A stretch of DNA of 64,000 nucleotides from Streptomyces graminofaciens (lineage in GTDB: Bacteria > Actinomycetota > Actinomycetes > Streptomycetales > Streptomycetaceae), in assembly GCF_030294945.1 (NCBI RefSeq), contig NZ_AP018448.1, positions 8,838,501 to 8,902,500 on the forward strand, in the 5' to 3' direction. How positions within the stretch are numbered: the first letter of the stretch is position 1; each line of letters begins with the position of its first letter. The translations under genes were made by a program, and so were the position numbers. The notes beneath the pieces are model-generated. The model was not told the DNA's origin and did no database searches. It saw only the letters and a program-made list of their open reading frames with translations. Positions 17,380 to 26,416 of this stretch are shown one piece after another.

Positions 17380-18723
17380 ATGAGCTCGACCAGCAGAAAG
17401 TACCGCCGCACAGCTTGTACGGGACTGGCTCTCGCCCTGCCCCTGGCTGCGCTGGCCGCCTGTGGCGGGGGCGGCGGCAGCGACGCCTCCGCGGAGGCGG
17501 GCAGCGGCAAGGGCACCATCAGCGTCTGGGCCCACCAGGGCCAGAAGAGCGAGGACGCCGCGCTGCAGGCCGCGGTGAAGTCGTTCAACTCCTCACAGAG
17601 CAAGATCAAGGTCGAGCTGAAGCTGCTGCCCGGCAACGACTACACCAAGACGATCACCGCGACCGACCCCTCCGAGCTGCCGGACGTCATGGAGTTCGAC
17701 GGCCCGACCATGGCGAACTTCGTCTACAACAAGAAGCTCGCCCCGATCGACGACTACGTCTCCGCCAAGACGCTGGACAACGCCACCGACGCGAGCAAGT
17801 CCCAGGGCGAGATAGGCGGCAAGCACTACGGCCTCGGCATGTACGACTCCGGACTCGGCATCTACGGCAGCAAGAAGCTGCTGGACGCGGCCGGGGTGAA
17901 GTACCCGACGAGCGTGGACGACGCCTGGACGGCTGACGAGTTCACGGCCGCGCTCAAGGCGCTCAAGGCCAAGGACTCCGACGGCAAGACCCTCGACGTC
18001 CAGGAGGGCAACGGCTTCGCCACCGAGTGGGGCACCTACGGCTTCGCCCCCATCGTCTGGTCGGCCGGCGGCGCCCTGCTCAAGGACGGCAAGGCCGAGG
18101 GCGCCCTCGACTCGCCGAAGGCCGTGTCGGCCATGAAGACCTTCCAGTCCTGGAAGACGTACGTCGACCCCAACACCGACGGCAACGCCTTCGCCAAGGG
18201 CCGCGTGGCGCTCAGCTGGGTCGGCCACTGGATGTACCCCGCCTACAGCGAGGCCCTCGGCGACGACCTCGTCGTACTGCCACTGCCCGACTTCGGCAAC
18301 GGCCCCAAGACCGGCCAGGGCTCGTGGGCCTGGGGCATCGGCGCCGACACCAAGAACGCCAAGGCCGCCGGCGCCTTCATGGACTACCTGCTGGGCGACA
18401 CCAACGTCGCCGCGATGACGAAGGCCAACGGCGCCCCGCCCGCCACCAGGACGGCACTCGCCGCGAGCGACCTGTACAAGCAGGGCGGCCCGCTCCAGCT
18501 CTTCGCCGACCAGCTCGCGAAGCCCTGTGGCGACAGCGACATCACCTCCTCCTGCGTCGCCGTCACCCGCCCCGTGACCGCCGGATACCCCACCGTCACC
18601 GCGAAGTTCGGTGAGGCCCTCAACTCGATCTACGGCGGCACCGACCCCAAGAGCGCCCTGTCGAAGGCCGCCCGAGCCATCGACCAGGACTTCTCCGACA
18701 ACGCCGGCTACGAGATCCCGTAG
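17380..18723 (+). CDS. ABC sugar importer, solute-binding lipoprotein
   Basis: 447 aa of the family 1 sugar-binding proteins. A lipoprotein signal peptide ends at LAAC (residues about 25-28), then a Gly/Ser linker and the binding fold beginning TISVWAHQGQKSEDAALQAAVKSFN. Its mature form captures an oligosaccharide outside the membrane and hands it to the two permeases that follow. A stem-loop separates it from the permease genes, which usually allows higher expression of the binding protein. The sugar is unknown; the GH32-type neighbour suggests fructosides. Confidence 0.9.
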   Translation: MSSTSRKYRRTACTGLALALPLAALAACGGGGGSDASAEAGSGKGTISVWAHQGQKSEDAALQAAVKSFNSSQSKIKVELKLLPGNDYTKTITATDPSELPDVMEFDGPTMANFVYNKKLAPIDDYVSAKTLDNATDASKSQGEIGGKHYGLGMYDSGLGIYGSKKLLDAAGVKYPTSVDDAWTADEFTAALKALKAKDSDGKTLDVQEGNGFATEWGTYGFAPIVWSAGGALLKDGKAEGALDSPKAVSAMKTFQSWKTYVDPNTDGNAFAKGRVALSWVGHWMYPAYSEALGDDLVVLPLPDFGNGPKTGQGSWAWGIGADTKNAKAAGAFMDYLLGDTNVAAMTKANGAPPATRTALAASDLYKQGGPLQLFADQLAKPCGDSDITSSCVAVTRPVTAGYPTVTAKFGEALNSIYGGTDPKSALSKAARAIDQDFSDNAGYEIP

Positions 18724-18735
18724 GACCCATTCGGC

Positions 18736-18769
18736 CGGGGCGGGCGCGGCGCACGCCACGCCCGCCCCG
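18736..18769 (+). terminator. Intercistronic stem-loop after binding-protein gene
   Basis: A perfect 11-bp stem (CGGGGCGGGCG at 18736-18746 with CGCCCGCCCCG at 18759-18769) and a 12-nt loop, without a T-run. It probably stabilises the upstream mRNA or partly attenuates the permease genes. Confidence 0.6.
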
Positions 18770-18787
18770 CCGGGAACAGGACCCCCC

Positions 18788-19795
18788 GTGACATCCGTGA
18801 AGCCCGCGTCCGCCGCGCCCGAAGCCCGGGAGAAGGCCCCACCCGTGACCTCCGCCAAGCCCGCGCGTCCGGCGCGCCCCGTGCGCCCCGTGCGCAGGAA
18901 CCGCGACTGGCTGCACGGACTGCTCATGTCCACGCCCGCAGTCGCCGGCCTCATCGCCTTCGTCGGCATACCCTTCTGCTACGCCGTCGTCCTCTCCTTC
19001 TACAACGTGCGCCTCGGCTCCCCGCTGGAGCCCACCTTCTTCGGCCTGGAGCAGTACCGGCGGCTGTTCACCGACCCCGACCTGTCCGGCCCGTTCCTCA
19101 GGTCCCTGCTGAACAACCTGACCTTCGCCGTGGTCGTCGTACCCCTCCAGACCGGTCTCGCCCTGGGCCTCGCGATCCTGCTCAACCGCAAGCTCAAGGG
19201 GATCGGCCTGTTCCGCTCCTTCTTCTTCATGCCGGTCGTCTTCCCCATGGCCCTGGTCGCCGTGATCTGGCGCCTCATCCTCGCCCGCAGCGACCAGGGC
19301 ATGCTCAACTCGGCGCTGGACGCGGTGAGTTTCGGCAACTGGGGCGCGTTCGACTGGCTCGGCGACGGGCTCACCGCCATGGCCTCGGTCATCGTGCTGT
19401 CGGTGTGGCAGGGCGTCGGCTTCCAGATGGTCATCCTCCTCGCCGGCCTCCAGCAGATCCCCGGCGAGCTCTACGAAGCCGCCGAACTCGACCGTGCCTC
19501 CCGCTGGCAGCAGTTCCGGCACGTCACCCTGCCCGGCATCCGCGGCACGCTCGTCTTCGTCGCCATGCTCACCTCGGTGCTCTCCTTCCGCGTCTTCGAC
19601 CAGGTCTACGTCCTGATCCGCGGCGGCGGCCTCGACGAGGACGCCACCCGCACCGTGATGTACCAGGCGGTCACCACCGCCTTCGACCAGAACAACATCG
19701 GCCAGGCAGCGGCGATCACCGTCGTCTTCTTCCTGATCGTCGTCGCCCTGACCGTCGTCCAGCGCCGCGTCGTCCGGCCCGACAACGAGGACTGA
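18788..19795 (+). CDS. ABC sugar importer, permease (MalF-type)
   Basis: 335 aa. The GTG at 18788 is chosen because AGGA lies 7-10 nt upstream and the upstream frame overlaps the previous gene. An in-frame GTG at 18845 is the alternative. Six membrane segments follow a basic N-terminus. The cytoplasmic EAA loop reads YEAAELDRASRWQQFRHVTLPGI near residue 228, which contacts the shared ATPase. It forms the transmembrane channel with the next gene. Confidence 0.9.
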   Translation: MTSVKPASAAPEAREKAPPVTSAKPARPARPVRPVRRNRDWLHGLLMSTPAVAGLIAFVGIPFCYAVVLSFYNVRLGSPLEPTFFGLEQYRRLFTDPDLSGPFLRSLLNNLTFAVVVVPLQTGLALGLAILLNRKLKGIGLFRSFFFMPVVFPMALVAVIWRLILARSDQGMLNSALDAVSFGNWGAFDWLGDGLTAMASVIVLSVWQGVGFQMVILLAGLQQIPGELYEAAELDRASRWQQFRHVTLPGIRGTLVFVAMLTSVLSFRVFDQVYVLIRGGGLDEDATRTVMYQAVTTAFDQNNIGQAAAITVVFFLIVVALTVVQRRVVRPDNED

Positions 19796-19797
19796 CC

Positions 19798-20655
19798 ATG
19801 AGCACGAACACGGGCGGCCTGACCCGCACACCCATGCGCCGCTTCCTCGACTACGCCGTCCTGTCCGTCCTGGCCTTCGTCTTCGCGCTGCCCGCCATCT
19901 ATCTGTTCATCGGCAGCCTCAAGCCGTCGGACGAAGTACTGGACGGCCTCTCCGGCTTCCTCCCCACGAACCTGTCCTTCGACAACTACACCGCCGTCCT
20001 CGACAGCCTGAACTCCGACAGCACCGGCTACTTCTGGCGCTTCATGGGCATCTCGCTGCTGCTGGCGTTCGTCGTCGTCACCGGCGGCCTGTTCGTCAAC
20101 TCGATGGCGGCGTACGGGCTGTCACGCCTGAAGTGGCGGGGCCGCAACGCCGTCTTCACCCTCGTCCTGCTGCTGATGCTGATCCCGTTCGAGTCGGTGG
20201 CGGTCCCGCTCTTCTACCTGTTCAACGACCAGCGCAACACCCTGTTCATCCTGGCGCTCCCGTTCATCGCCAACGCCTTCTCGGTCTACCAGTTCCACAC
20301 CTTCTTCCGCTCGATCCCGCCGAGCATCGAGGAAGCCGCCCGGCTGGACGGCGCGGGGCCCTGGCGCACCTTCTTCGCGATCATCGTCCCCATGTCGAAG
20401 CCGGCCTTCGCGTCCGTGGCGATCCTGACCTTCCTCACCCAGTGGGGTTCGTTCCTGTGGCCGGTCCTGATGGTCTCCGACCCGTCGGTCCGCCCGCTCC
20501 CGCTGGAGATGAGCGTCTTCCAGGCCCAACTGCCCCCGGACTACGGCCAGACCCTCGCCTTCGGCGTGCTCCTCGTCCTGCCCGTACTGATCGTCTTCGT
20601 CTTCTTCCAGCGGTGGTTCGTCCAGGGGGTGGCCAGCTCCGCGGTCAAGGGCTGA
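19798..20655 (+). CDS. ABC sugar importer, permease (MalG-type)
   Basis: 285 aa, starting 2 nt after the stop of the MalF-type gene. Six membrane segments; EAA loop EEAARLDGAGPWRTFFAIIVPM near residue 180; C-terminus ...FVQGVASSAVKG typical of this subfamily. There is no ATP-binding gene in the operon, so the importer probably relies on a shared ATPase such as MsiK, as is known for Streptomyces sugar importers. Confidence 0.9.
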   Translation: MSTNTGGLTRTPMRRFLDYAVLSVLAFVFALPAIYLFIGSLKPSDEVLDGLSGFLPTNLSFDNYTAVLDSLNSDSTGYFWRFMGISLLLAFVVVTGGLFVNSMAAYGLSRLKWRGRNAVFTLVLLLMLIPFESVAVPLFYLFNDQRNTLFILALPFIANAFSVYQFHTFFRSIPPSIEEAARLDGAGPWRTFFAIIVPMSKPAFASVAILTFLTQWGSFLWPVLMVSDPSVRPLPLEMSVFQAQLPPDYGQTLAFGVLLVLPVLIVFVFFQRWFVQGVASSAVKG

Positions 20656-20664
20656 GGGTCACCG

Positions 20665-20696
20665 CGGCGGTTCCGGGGACCAGACAGGGACCGCCG
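20665..20696 (+). terminator. Probable terminator stem-loop of the importer operon
   Basis: CGGCGGTTCC (20665-20674) pairs with GGGACCGCCG (20687-20696) across a 12-nt loop, a 10-bp stem with one G-U pair. It lies 10 nt after the last permease stop and before the convergent TPR gene. Confidence 0.55.
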
Positions 20697-20782
20697 ATCC
20701 ATGGATCAAACCTCCTCTCCCACCCCACTCAGCCGTCCGCCGCCCGGCCCGCGCGCCCCTGAACAGGCGCTGTCGGCCCCGG

Positions 20783-22240
20783 TCACGAGCGGCCCGTGAG
20801 GTAGGGGGTGTGTGTCTGCCGGTTCAGTCTGGCCGCCGCCGGGGCCGACAGTTCGGCGGCCGTGGCGCGGGACGCGGCCGCGCGGCCCGCCTGGCCCAGG
20901 GTGTCGGCCAGGCGGGAGTGGGCCAGCCAGTTGTAGGGGCTGTGCGGGCTCAGGCCGGTGCGTTCGCCGAGGAGGAGGCGGGTCAGGTCGGGGCGGGGCG
21001 CGCGCAGAGTCGACTCCAGCAGGGTGCGCTGGACGGCGTCCCGCTGGGCGTGGCTGCCGCCGAAGGTGTGGACCTCGCGGCGGATCGGCCAGAGGAGGTC
21101 CACCACGGTCGTGTGGTCGCCCTGGGCGTAGGCCAGGAGCGCCTCGCAGACGGGCAGGCCGACCTTGGCCGTCATGGTGTGGTTGGTGGTCCAGGGCCCG
21201 GTGGCCTCCGTCAGCCAGCGGCGGCGGTCGGCGATGAGCGCCTCCGCCTCCCGGAAGCGGCCCGCGCCCGCGTACGCCATCACCGCGTGGACGTCGTTGA
21301 AGGCGTAGAACGGCGGGTCCTGGCGGGCGGCCCACGCGTCGGCCAGCGGCTGCCAGCGGGCGTCCTGGTCCCGGTCGGCGAGGAGGAAACGCCACAACAG
21401 GGAGGCGGCGTCCAGCAGTTCCATGACGAAGCCGGTCGAGTCCTTGTGGTGGAGCACGGCGTCGTAGATCCGGGTGGCCGTGTCGGGGACGTCCGCCTCC
21501 AGGGCGTACAGGGCGTAGTGCCACCAGTTGTGCACGGTCAGCAGATTGCCGCTGGACCAGTCGTCGAGGCGGGCGTCGAGGAAGTCGACACCCTCGGCGA
21601 AGCGGCCCCGCATCTCGTGGACGTGCACCACCGCGTGGATCGACCACACGTCGTGGGGGTTCTGTTCGACGGCGGACAGCGCCATCTCCTGGGCGCGGTC
21701 GTAGTGCCCCGACTCCTCCAGGCCGAACGCGTACATGCCCATCAGCGGGCCGCGATGGGGCTCGTCGTCCGGCCAGGCGGGCAGGGCCCCGCCGATCCTG
21801 TCCCGCAGCAGCGTCGCGTCACCGGTGAAGAAGTCGAGCTGGTGGCCCACCGCCAGCGCCAGCGGGTCGCGGGGGCACTCCACGAGGAGTTCCGCCAGAC
21901 GGCGGGAGGCGCCGCGCAGGTCCCCGTCGAGCCAGGCGCCCGCCGCCGCCATGTGCAGGCGTTCGCGGCGGGGGAGCGCGGTGTGGTCCAGGCCCGCGGC
22001 GAAGTCGGCGAAGGCGCGGCGTGCCTCGGCGGCGTCGCGTGCCTCGGTGCCGAGGACGCCCAGGTATGCCGCGAACGCCTGGGCCAGCGGTGAGGCCGGG
22101 GCGGCCGTGACGGCGTCCGTGACCGCGTCGGGCAGTTCGGGGCGGAAGAAGAGGAGGGCCTCCACGGCCCGGTCCAACCGCTCCGCCCCCTCGGCGGTGC
22201 ACTCGTACAGGCGGTTGCCGTACCGGTCGGTCGTCACCAT
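20783..22240 (-). CDS. TTC38-like tetratricopeptide repeat protein
   Basis: 485 aa. The ATG at 22240 (MVTTDRYGNRLYECTAEGAERLDRAVE) follows GGAGACGAGCTGCC and matches the family start. The upstream codons are an antisense shadow. Helical TPR repeats cover the whole chain, with the characteristic HAVVHVHEMRGRFAEG and HNWWHYALYALE segments of the TTC38 family found in bacteria and animals. It is predicted to be a cytoplasmic solenoid; no enzyme activity is known for the family. Confidence 0.8.
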   Translation of the reverse strand: MVTTDRYGNRLYECTAEGAERLDRAVEALLFFRPELPDAVTDAVTAAPASPLAQAFAAYLGVLGTEARDAAEARRAFADFAAGLDHTALPRRERLHMAAAGAWLDGDLRGASRRLAELLVECPRDPLALAVGHQLDFFTGDATLLRDRIGGALPAWPDDEPHRGPLMGMYAFGLEESGHYDRAQEMALSAVEQNPHDVWSIHAVVHVHEMRGRFAEGVDFLDARLDDWSSGNLLTVHNWWHYALYALEADVPDTATRIYDAVLHHKDSTGFVMELLDAASLLWRFLLADRDQDARWQPLADAWAARQDPPFYAFNDVHAVMAYAGAGRFREAEALIADRRRWLTEATGPWTTNHTMTAKVGLPVCEALLAYAQGDHTTVVDLLWPIRREVHTFGGSHAQRDAVQRTLLESTLRAPRPDLTRLLLGERTGLSPHSPYNWLAHSRLADTLGQAGRAAASRATAAELSAPAAARLNRQTHTPYLTGRS

Positions 22241-22390
22241 GGCAGCTCGTCTCCGGGGCGGGGTCGGGTCGTCCCCCTCATCCAAGCCACCGGCGCGCCG
22301 CGCGGTCCACCATGAACACGCGATGCTTCTCGGCACGCCCCCGTGCGCCCTGGCGGGCGCCCCGGGGGGCGAGTCGCGGGGGCGGCCGAC

Positions 22391-22448
22391 TTTTCTCGCC
22401 CCCGCCGCCCTACCCGTCCCGCCCCACAGGGGCTCCGGCCCTGGGGCG
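22391..22448. repeat. Streptomyces intergenic repeat, copy 1
   Basis: TTTCTCGCCCCCGCCGCCC followed by TACCCGTCCC and a GGGGCTCC palindromic part. The same word order recurs at 42973-43050 and 49369-49415. It lies at the 3' end of the cyclase-family gene. Confidence 0.6.
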
Positions 22449-23210
22449 GGTGGGTTCGTGCACGGCGAACACCCGGGCCGGGAAGCCCGAACCACCCTGC
22501 GGCTTCGGCCAGGTGGCGACGATCAGGGCGCCTGCCTCGGGGACCCGGTCGAGGTTCGTCAGGAGTTCCAGCTGCCAGCGGTCGCGGCGCAGGACGTACG
22601 CCTCCAGGCTGTGGTCGCCGGCGGAGACGGCGAGCCCCGGGTCGGTGTCGGACTGCTCGTGGCCGACGGCGGTGACACCCGCCTCCTCGAACAGATACCG
22701 CAGGACCTCGGCAGACCAGCCCGGTGTGTGGCCGACACCCGCCTCGTCGCGGTTGGCCATCGCCACCGGGTCGGGCCAGCGGCGGCTCCAGCCGGTGCGC
22801 AGGGCCACGAACGAACCGGACGGGACAGGGCCGTTGCGCCGCTCCCAGCTCGCCACGTCGTCCAGGGTGGGGGTGGCGTCGGGGTCCGTCCCGACCCGGG
22901 CGGCGATGTCGAGCACCACCAGCGGCAGGACCATCTCCTCGACCGGGATCCGGTCCAGAGTGCGGGCCCCGGCGACGAAGTGCGCGGGCGGGTCGACATG
23001 GGTGCCCCACTGGCCGACCAGGGTGTAGCGGTGCACCGTGAAACCGTCGCCCCGGTCGAGGTCGAAGGGCGTCTCGCGCCGCTCGTCGCCGAAGCCGGGG
23101 AAGTGCGGCTGCCCCGGCCGGAAGGCATGGGTGAGGTCCGTGAAGACCGCCTTCCCGGTCAGCGCGCGGTACGCCGACCACAGCCGGGGCTCGGGCACGA
23201 TCGAGGTCAC
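22410..23210 (-). CDS. Cyclase family protein (kynurenine-formamidase-like hydrolase)
   Basis: 266 aa. The GTG at 23210 overlaps the stop of the EamA gene (GTGA), which decides the start. The cyclase-family metal site is HVDPPAHF near residue 75, preceded by FTDLTHAFRPGQPHFPGF. SAGDHSLEAYVLRRDRWQLELLTNLDRVP with GHEQSDTDPG forms the rest of the active site. Such metal-dependent hydrolases open cyclic or amide substrates, for example N-formylkynurenine. Its operon partner is the upstream transporter. Confidence 0.85.
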   Translation of the reverse strand: MTSIVPEPRLWSAYRALTGKAVFTDLTHAFRPGQPHFPGFGDERRETPFDLDRGDGFTVHRYTLVGQWGTHVDPPAHFVAGARTLDRIPVEEMVLPLVVLDIAARVGTDPDATPTLDDVASWERRNGPVPSGSFVALRTGWSRRWPDPVAMANRDEAGVGHTPGWSAEVLRYLFEEAGVTAVGHEQSDTDPGLAVSAGDHSLEAYVLRRDRWQLELLTNLDRVPEAGALIVATWPKPQGGSGFPARVFAVHEPTRPRAGAPVGRDG

Positions 23211-24172
23211 CGGGTGTTCTCCAGGAGGGGGCGCGGGGAGTCCTCCCGTACGGGCTCGGGGGTGGTCGCCTCCTTGGCGGTCACCGCCCCCTGCCTCCGG
23301 GTCAACCCCACACCCACCAGCACGACGGCCATCCCCAGCACCACCCGCATACTCAGGTCCTCGCCCAGCACGACCGCCCCCAGCAGCACGGACACCACCG
23401 GCAGCAGATAACCGACGACGGCGGCGTTGGTCGCGCCCTCGTCGTTGATGATCCGGTACGTGAGATGGAAGGTGATCGCCGTGCAGAAGACGCTGAGGAC
23501 GACGGCCGCGACCACGACCGTGGGCCCGGGGTCGATCGACTCCAGGCCGCCGATCGGCATCGCGAGGGCGGTCAGTCCGCCGGCGGCGACGAGTTGGGCG
23601 GCGGAGAGCGAGATCGTGGGAGTGCCCCTGCGGACCAGGGTGCGGCCCATGTACGTGAACGCGACGGCGTAACTGGCGGCCGCGCCCAGGATCGCGAGGG
23701 CGCCCCAGCCGGTGGCCCCGGTCGTCTGCCAGGGCGCGAAGATGACGATCGTGCCGGTGAAGCCGAGCAGGAGACCCGCCAGCCGTACGGGCCGCAGCCC
23801 GCGCTCCGAGCCGAGGGCGAGACCGAGGGCGATCGACCAGAGCGGGGTGGTGGCGTTCAGGACGCCCGCGAGCCCGGAGTCGACGGTCTGCTGGCCCACG
23901 CTGAACAGGGCGAACGGCAGGGCGTTGCAGAAGAAGGCCGCGACGACGATGTGCCGCCAGACGGCGACGCCCCTCGGCATCCGGTGCCCCGTCGCGTAGC
24001 AGGCGACGACGAGGACGAGCGCGCCGAGGACACAGCGCGCGAACGTGACCTGGAGCGGGGAGAGCCCGCGCAGCGCCAGCTCGATCCAGAGGAAGGTCGA
24101 GCCCCACAGCAGGGCGAGCACGGCCACCCGTAATCCGCCCCACAGACTCCGCGTACCGCCGCTGTCGCTCAT
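23207..24172 (-). CDS. EamA/DMT-superfamily transporter with a TTA codon
   Basis: 321 aa with ten predicted membrane helices in two EamA repeats (first repeat LWIELALRGLSPLQVTFARC.., second repeat from LGAAASYAVAFTYMGRTL). The ATG at 24172 is chosen because GGGAGGCACC lies just upstream. It probably exports a small metabolite. Codon 14 is TTA (24131-24133), a bldA-type codon at the start of the gene. It is divergent from a LysR regulator and coupled to the cyclase-family hydrolase. Confidence 0.85.
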   Translation of the reverse strand: MSDSGGTRSLWGGLRVAVLALLWGSTFLWIELALRGLSPLQVTFARCVLGALVLVVACYATGHRMPRGVAVWRHIVVAAFFCNALPFALFSVGQQTVDSGLAGVLNATTPLWSIALGLALGSERGLRPVRLAGLLLGFTGTIVIFAPWQTTGATGWGALAILGAAASYAVAFTYMGRTLVRRGTPTISLSAAQLVAAGGLTALAMPIGGLESIDPGPTVVVAAVVLSVFCTAITFHLTYRIINDEGATNAAVVGYLLPVVSVLLGAVVLGEDLSMRVVLGMAVVLVGVGLTRRQGAVTAKEATTPEPVREDSPRPLLENTR

Positions 24173-24247
24173 GGTGCCTCCCTCATTCATTCGTCCGGTG
24201 GTTCGGTGGTTGTTCTCGTCCCTGTCCTACGAAGGTGCCTCAGTCGA

Positions 24248-24262
24248 GCTTTGAGGACAAGC
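24248..24262. promoter_or_regulatory. Candidate LysR-type box
   Basis: GCTTTGAGGACAAGC has GCTT and AAGC half-sites separated by 7 nt, giving the T-N11-A form of LysR binding sites. It lies midway between the divergent EamA transporter and LysR starts. Confidence 0.4.
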
Positions 24263-24296
24263 AAATGGTTCTACTCATACTGTTAAGCTCAGCTAC

Positions 24297-25217
24297 ATGC
24301 TTGATGTGAGGCGACTGCAGGTCCTGCGCGCGGTGGTCACCAGCGGCACGGTCACCGCCGCCGCGGCGCACCTGGGCTACACCCCGTCCGCCGTCAGCCA
24401 GCAGGTGGCGGCGCTGGAGAAACAGGCCGGTACGGCGCTGCTCGAACGGGTCGGCCGCGGGGTGCGCCCCACGGCGGCGGGGCTGCTGCTCACCGAGCAC
24501 GCGGCGCTGATCAGCTCGGCGGTGGCCCAGGCGGAGACCGCGCTCGCCGACCTCCGCGCCGGACGCACCGGCCGGCTGTCGGTCCGCTACTTCGCCACGG
24601 CCGGCTCCACGCTGGTGGCGCCCGCCCTGGCCAGACTCCGCGCCGAGCATCCCGGCGTCCGCGTCGACCTCGAACTCACCGACCCGGAGGACCCGTTCCA
24701 GGAGGTGGCCAGGGGCCGGGCCGACCTCGCCGTGGTGGTCCAGGCACGGGACGGCGTCGGCGACGGCTTCCGGCTCGTCCACCTCCTCGACGACCCGTAC
24801 GCGGCCGTACTGCCCCTCGGTCATCCGCTCGCCGCCAAGGCCGTGATCGACCTGCACGAGCTGTCCGGCGAGCAGTGGGTCGGCAGCGAGCCCCCCGGCC
24901 CCTGCCTCGAACCCGTCATCGACTCCTGCGCGGCGGCCGGCTTCAGCCCCGACTTCGTCATCCAGAGCGAGGACTACGCCACCGCCCAGGGCTTCGTCGC
25001 GGCCGGTCTCGGGGTCGGTCTGATGCCGCGGCTCGGGCTGCGGGGCCGGCACCCCGGCGTCGTCGTACGTCCGGTCCGCAACCCCGAGCCGGTCCGGGTG
25101 ATCTCGGCCGCCGCACGGGTGACCGCCCTCGAACAACCCGCTCTGCGCGGCCTGTTGGACGCGCTGCGGGACGCGGCCGCCACGGCCGACCCGCCCGATG
25201 AGCCCCGGGCGGACTGA
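24297..25217 (+). CDS. LysR-family transcriptional regulator
   Basis: 306 aa. The winged HTH is at residues 1-60 (MLDVRRLQVLRAVVTSGTVTAAAAHLGYTPSAVSQQVAALE). The effector domain contains LSVRYFATAGSTLVAPALARLR and GFVAAGLGVGLMPRLGL. It is divergent from the EamA transporter and cyclase-family hydrolase, so it likely controls them in response to their substrate. No clear ribosome site precedes the ATG, so the transcript may be leaderless. Confidence 0.9.
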   Translation: MLDVRRLQVLRAVVTSGTVTAAAAHLGYTPSAVSQQVAALEKQAGTALLERVGRGVRPTAAGLLLTEHAALISSAVAQAETALADLRAGRTGRLSVRYFATAGSTLVAPALARLRAEHPGVRVDLELTDPEDPFQEVARGRADLAVVVQARDGVGDGFRLVHLLDDPYAAVLPLGHPLAAKAVIDLHELSGEQWVGSEPPGPCLEPVIDSCAAAGFSPDFVIQSEDYATAQGFVAAGLGVGLMPRLGLRGRHPGVVVRPVRNPEPVRVISAAARVTALEQPALRGLLDALRDAAATADPPDEPRAD

Positions 25218-25244
25218 CCCCGGCCCGCGGGGGCACTGACCTGC

Positions 25245-25328
25245 GGGGCACTGACCTGCGAGGCGCGGGCCTGCGGTGCGCGGGTCTGCCGTGCGCGGGT
25301 CTCCGGTGCGCGGGTCTGCGGTGCGGGC
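25245..25328. repeat. Short tandem repeats between LysR and AfsA-like genes
   Basis: A ~15-bp unit of the type GTGCGCGGGTCTGCG is repeated about four times, preceded by a repeated GCACTGACCTGCG. It lies between the convergent LysR and AfsA-like stops, at the left edge of the GBL-controlled cluster. Confidence 0.65.
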
Positions 25329-25342
25329 GTAAGGGACGCATG

Positions 25343-26275
25343 TCAGGCGCCCCGGGGGGCCGCTACGGCGGTCAGGGTCACCACGCTGGCGAAGATCTCC
25401 TTGCCGTTCTGCCGGGCGCTGATCCGCACCTGGCCGGGGTCCGCCAGCTGCTCGGCCTCCACCCAGCAGGGGACGTCCATCTCGGCGTAGCGGACGAAGT
25501 CGGAGTCCATGCCGGTGACCGTCACCGTGTCGGGGTGTGCCGTGGCCAGGGCCGCCTGGCGGGCGGCCTCAAGAAGCAGCATGCCCGGGGCGTGGTCCAC
25601 GAGGTGGTCGAAGAGGATGGGGTGCGTGGTGTCGACCCGCAGTTGCCAGCGGTCGGGGCGGTCGGTGGCGGCGAGCACCACGTCCTCGAAGCGGTCACGG
25701 CCGAACGGCGTGAGACCGGCCGGCGGCGGCAGCGGCACGGCGCGCGCGGTGGCCGCGGTCGCGTCGGCGTACGGGCCGCGGAGCCGGTTGTAGACCGTGC
25801 GGTCCTGGATGGTGAAGCGGGAGTGTGCCGAGGCCAGGTGCCGGCCGGCGCGCTCGACGTCTACTCTCAGGGATATCGCGGCGGCGCGCTCGCGACGGTA
25901 CGTCACCTCGGGGCAGGTGATGTGCAGTTCCAGCTCGGCCGGGTCGCCGTCGGCGTACGCGGCCGCCGGGTCGAGGCTCCAGCCGAAGTCCTTCCACAGC
26001 AGCTGATGGCCGAACGGCACCTGGTAGGCGCCGTGGGACAGCAGCGGCAGCGTCTGGCGTACCGTCTCGCTGAGCAGAAGCGGGTCGTGCAGACCCAGGA
26101 GGTTGACGTAGAACGGGTGCGTGGCGGGCCAGGCGGCGGTGACGGTGAAGGCGTCGGGCGCGGTCTGCCGCCAGTCACGCAGCAGTACTTCGTCCTGGTT
26201 CGACTTGTGGGTGAAAGCGGTCGAAACCGTCTCAAAACGGTTTTCAAGCGTGGGCTGGGCAAGGCTGATGGACAT
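25343..26275 (-). CDS. AfsA/ScbA-family GBL biosynthesis protein 1
   Basis: 310 aa. The ATG at 26275 follows a GGGGGGAAC ribosome site; the upstream in-frame Met at 26314 lacks one. It has two A-factor hotdog repeats: the first with DAFTVTAAWPATHPFYVNLLGLHDPLLLSETVRQTLP, the second with THPILFDHLVDHAPGMLLLEAARQAALA. Family members condense dihydroxyacetone phosphate with a beta-ketoacyl-ACP, the first step towards gamma-butyrolactone hormones. It is divergent from an ScbR-type receptor gene and its promoter is overlapped by the receptor operator candidate at 26366-26389. Confidence 0.92.
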   Translation of the reverse strand: MSISLAQPTLENRFETVSTAFTHKSNQDEVLLRDWRQTAPDAFTVTAAWPATHPFYVNLLGLHDPLLLSETVRQTLPLLSHGAYQVPFGHQLLWKDFGWSLDPAAAYADGDPAELELHITCPEVTYRRERAAAISLRVDVERAGRHLASAHSRFTIQDRTVYNRLRGPYADATAATARAVPLPPPAGLTPFGRDRFEDVVLAATDRPDRWQLRVDTTHPILFDHLVDHAPGMLLLEAARQAALATAHPDTVTVTGMDSDFVRYAEMDVPCWVEAEQLADPGQVRISARQNGKEIFASVVTLTAVAAPRGA

Positions 26276-26340
26276 GGTTGTTCCCCCCTGATGCGGTGAC
26301 TCTCCGATGGGCACGCGCAGGTGAAGCGAAGGCGCTCGCA

Positions 26341-26395
26341 GTGACAGGGCGGCGCCGACGTGAATAAAATAGAGGTCGTTCTTTTTGTTTGTCTA
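26341..26395. promoter_or_regulatory. Face-to-face promoters and GBL-receptor operator (ARE-like)
   Basis: On plus, GTGACA (26341-26346), 18 nt, then TAAAAT (26365-26370) suits the receptor gene. On minus, TAGACA (26395-26390), 18 nt, then TATTTT (26371-26366) suits the AfsA gene. The AT-rich imperfect palindrome at 26366-26389 (AAAATAGAGGT-CG-TTCTTTTTGTT) covers both -10 boxes. Its reverse complement matches the site at 38647-38670 at 19 of 24 positions. The layout resembles the known scbA-scbR overlap of S. coelicolor. Confidence 0.7.
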
Positions 26396-26416
26396 CGGGT
26401 ATGAGGGAGTCCGCTG

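Noticed and set aside
24240..25136. 298-codon minus-strand frame opposite the LysR gene
   Set aside because: Antisense shadow of a well-supported LysR regulator; product low in complexity with no family.
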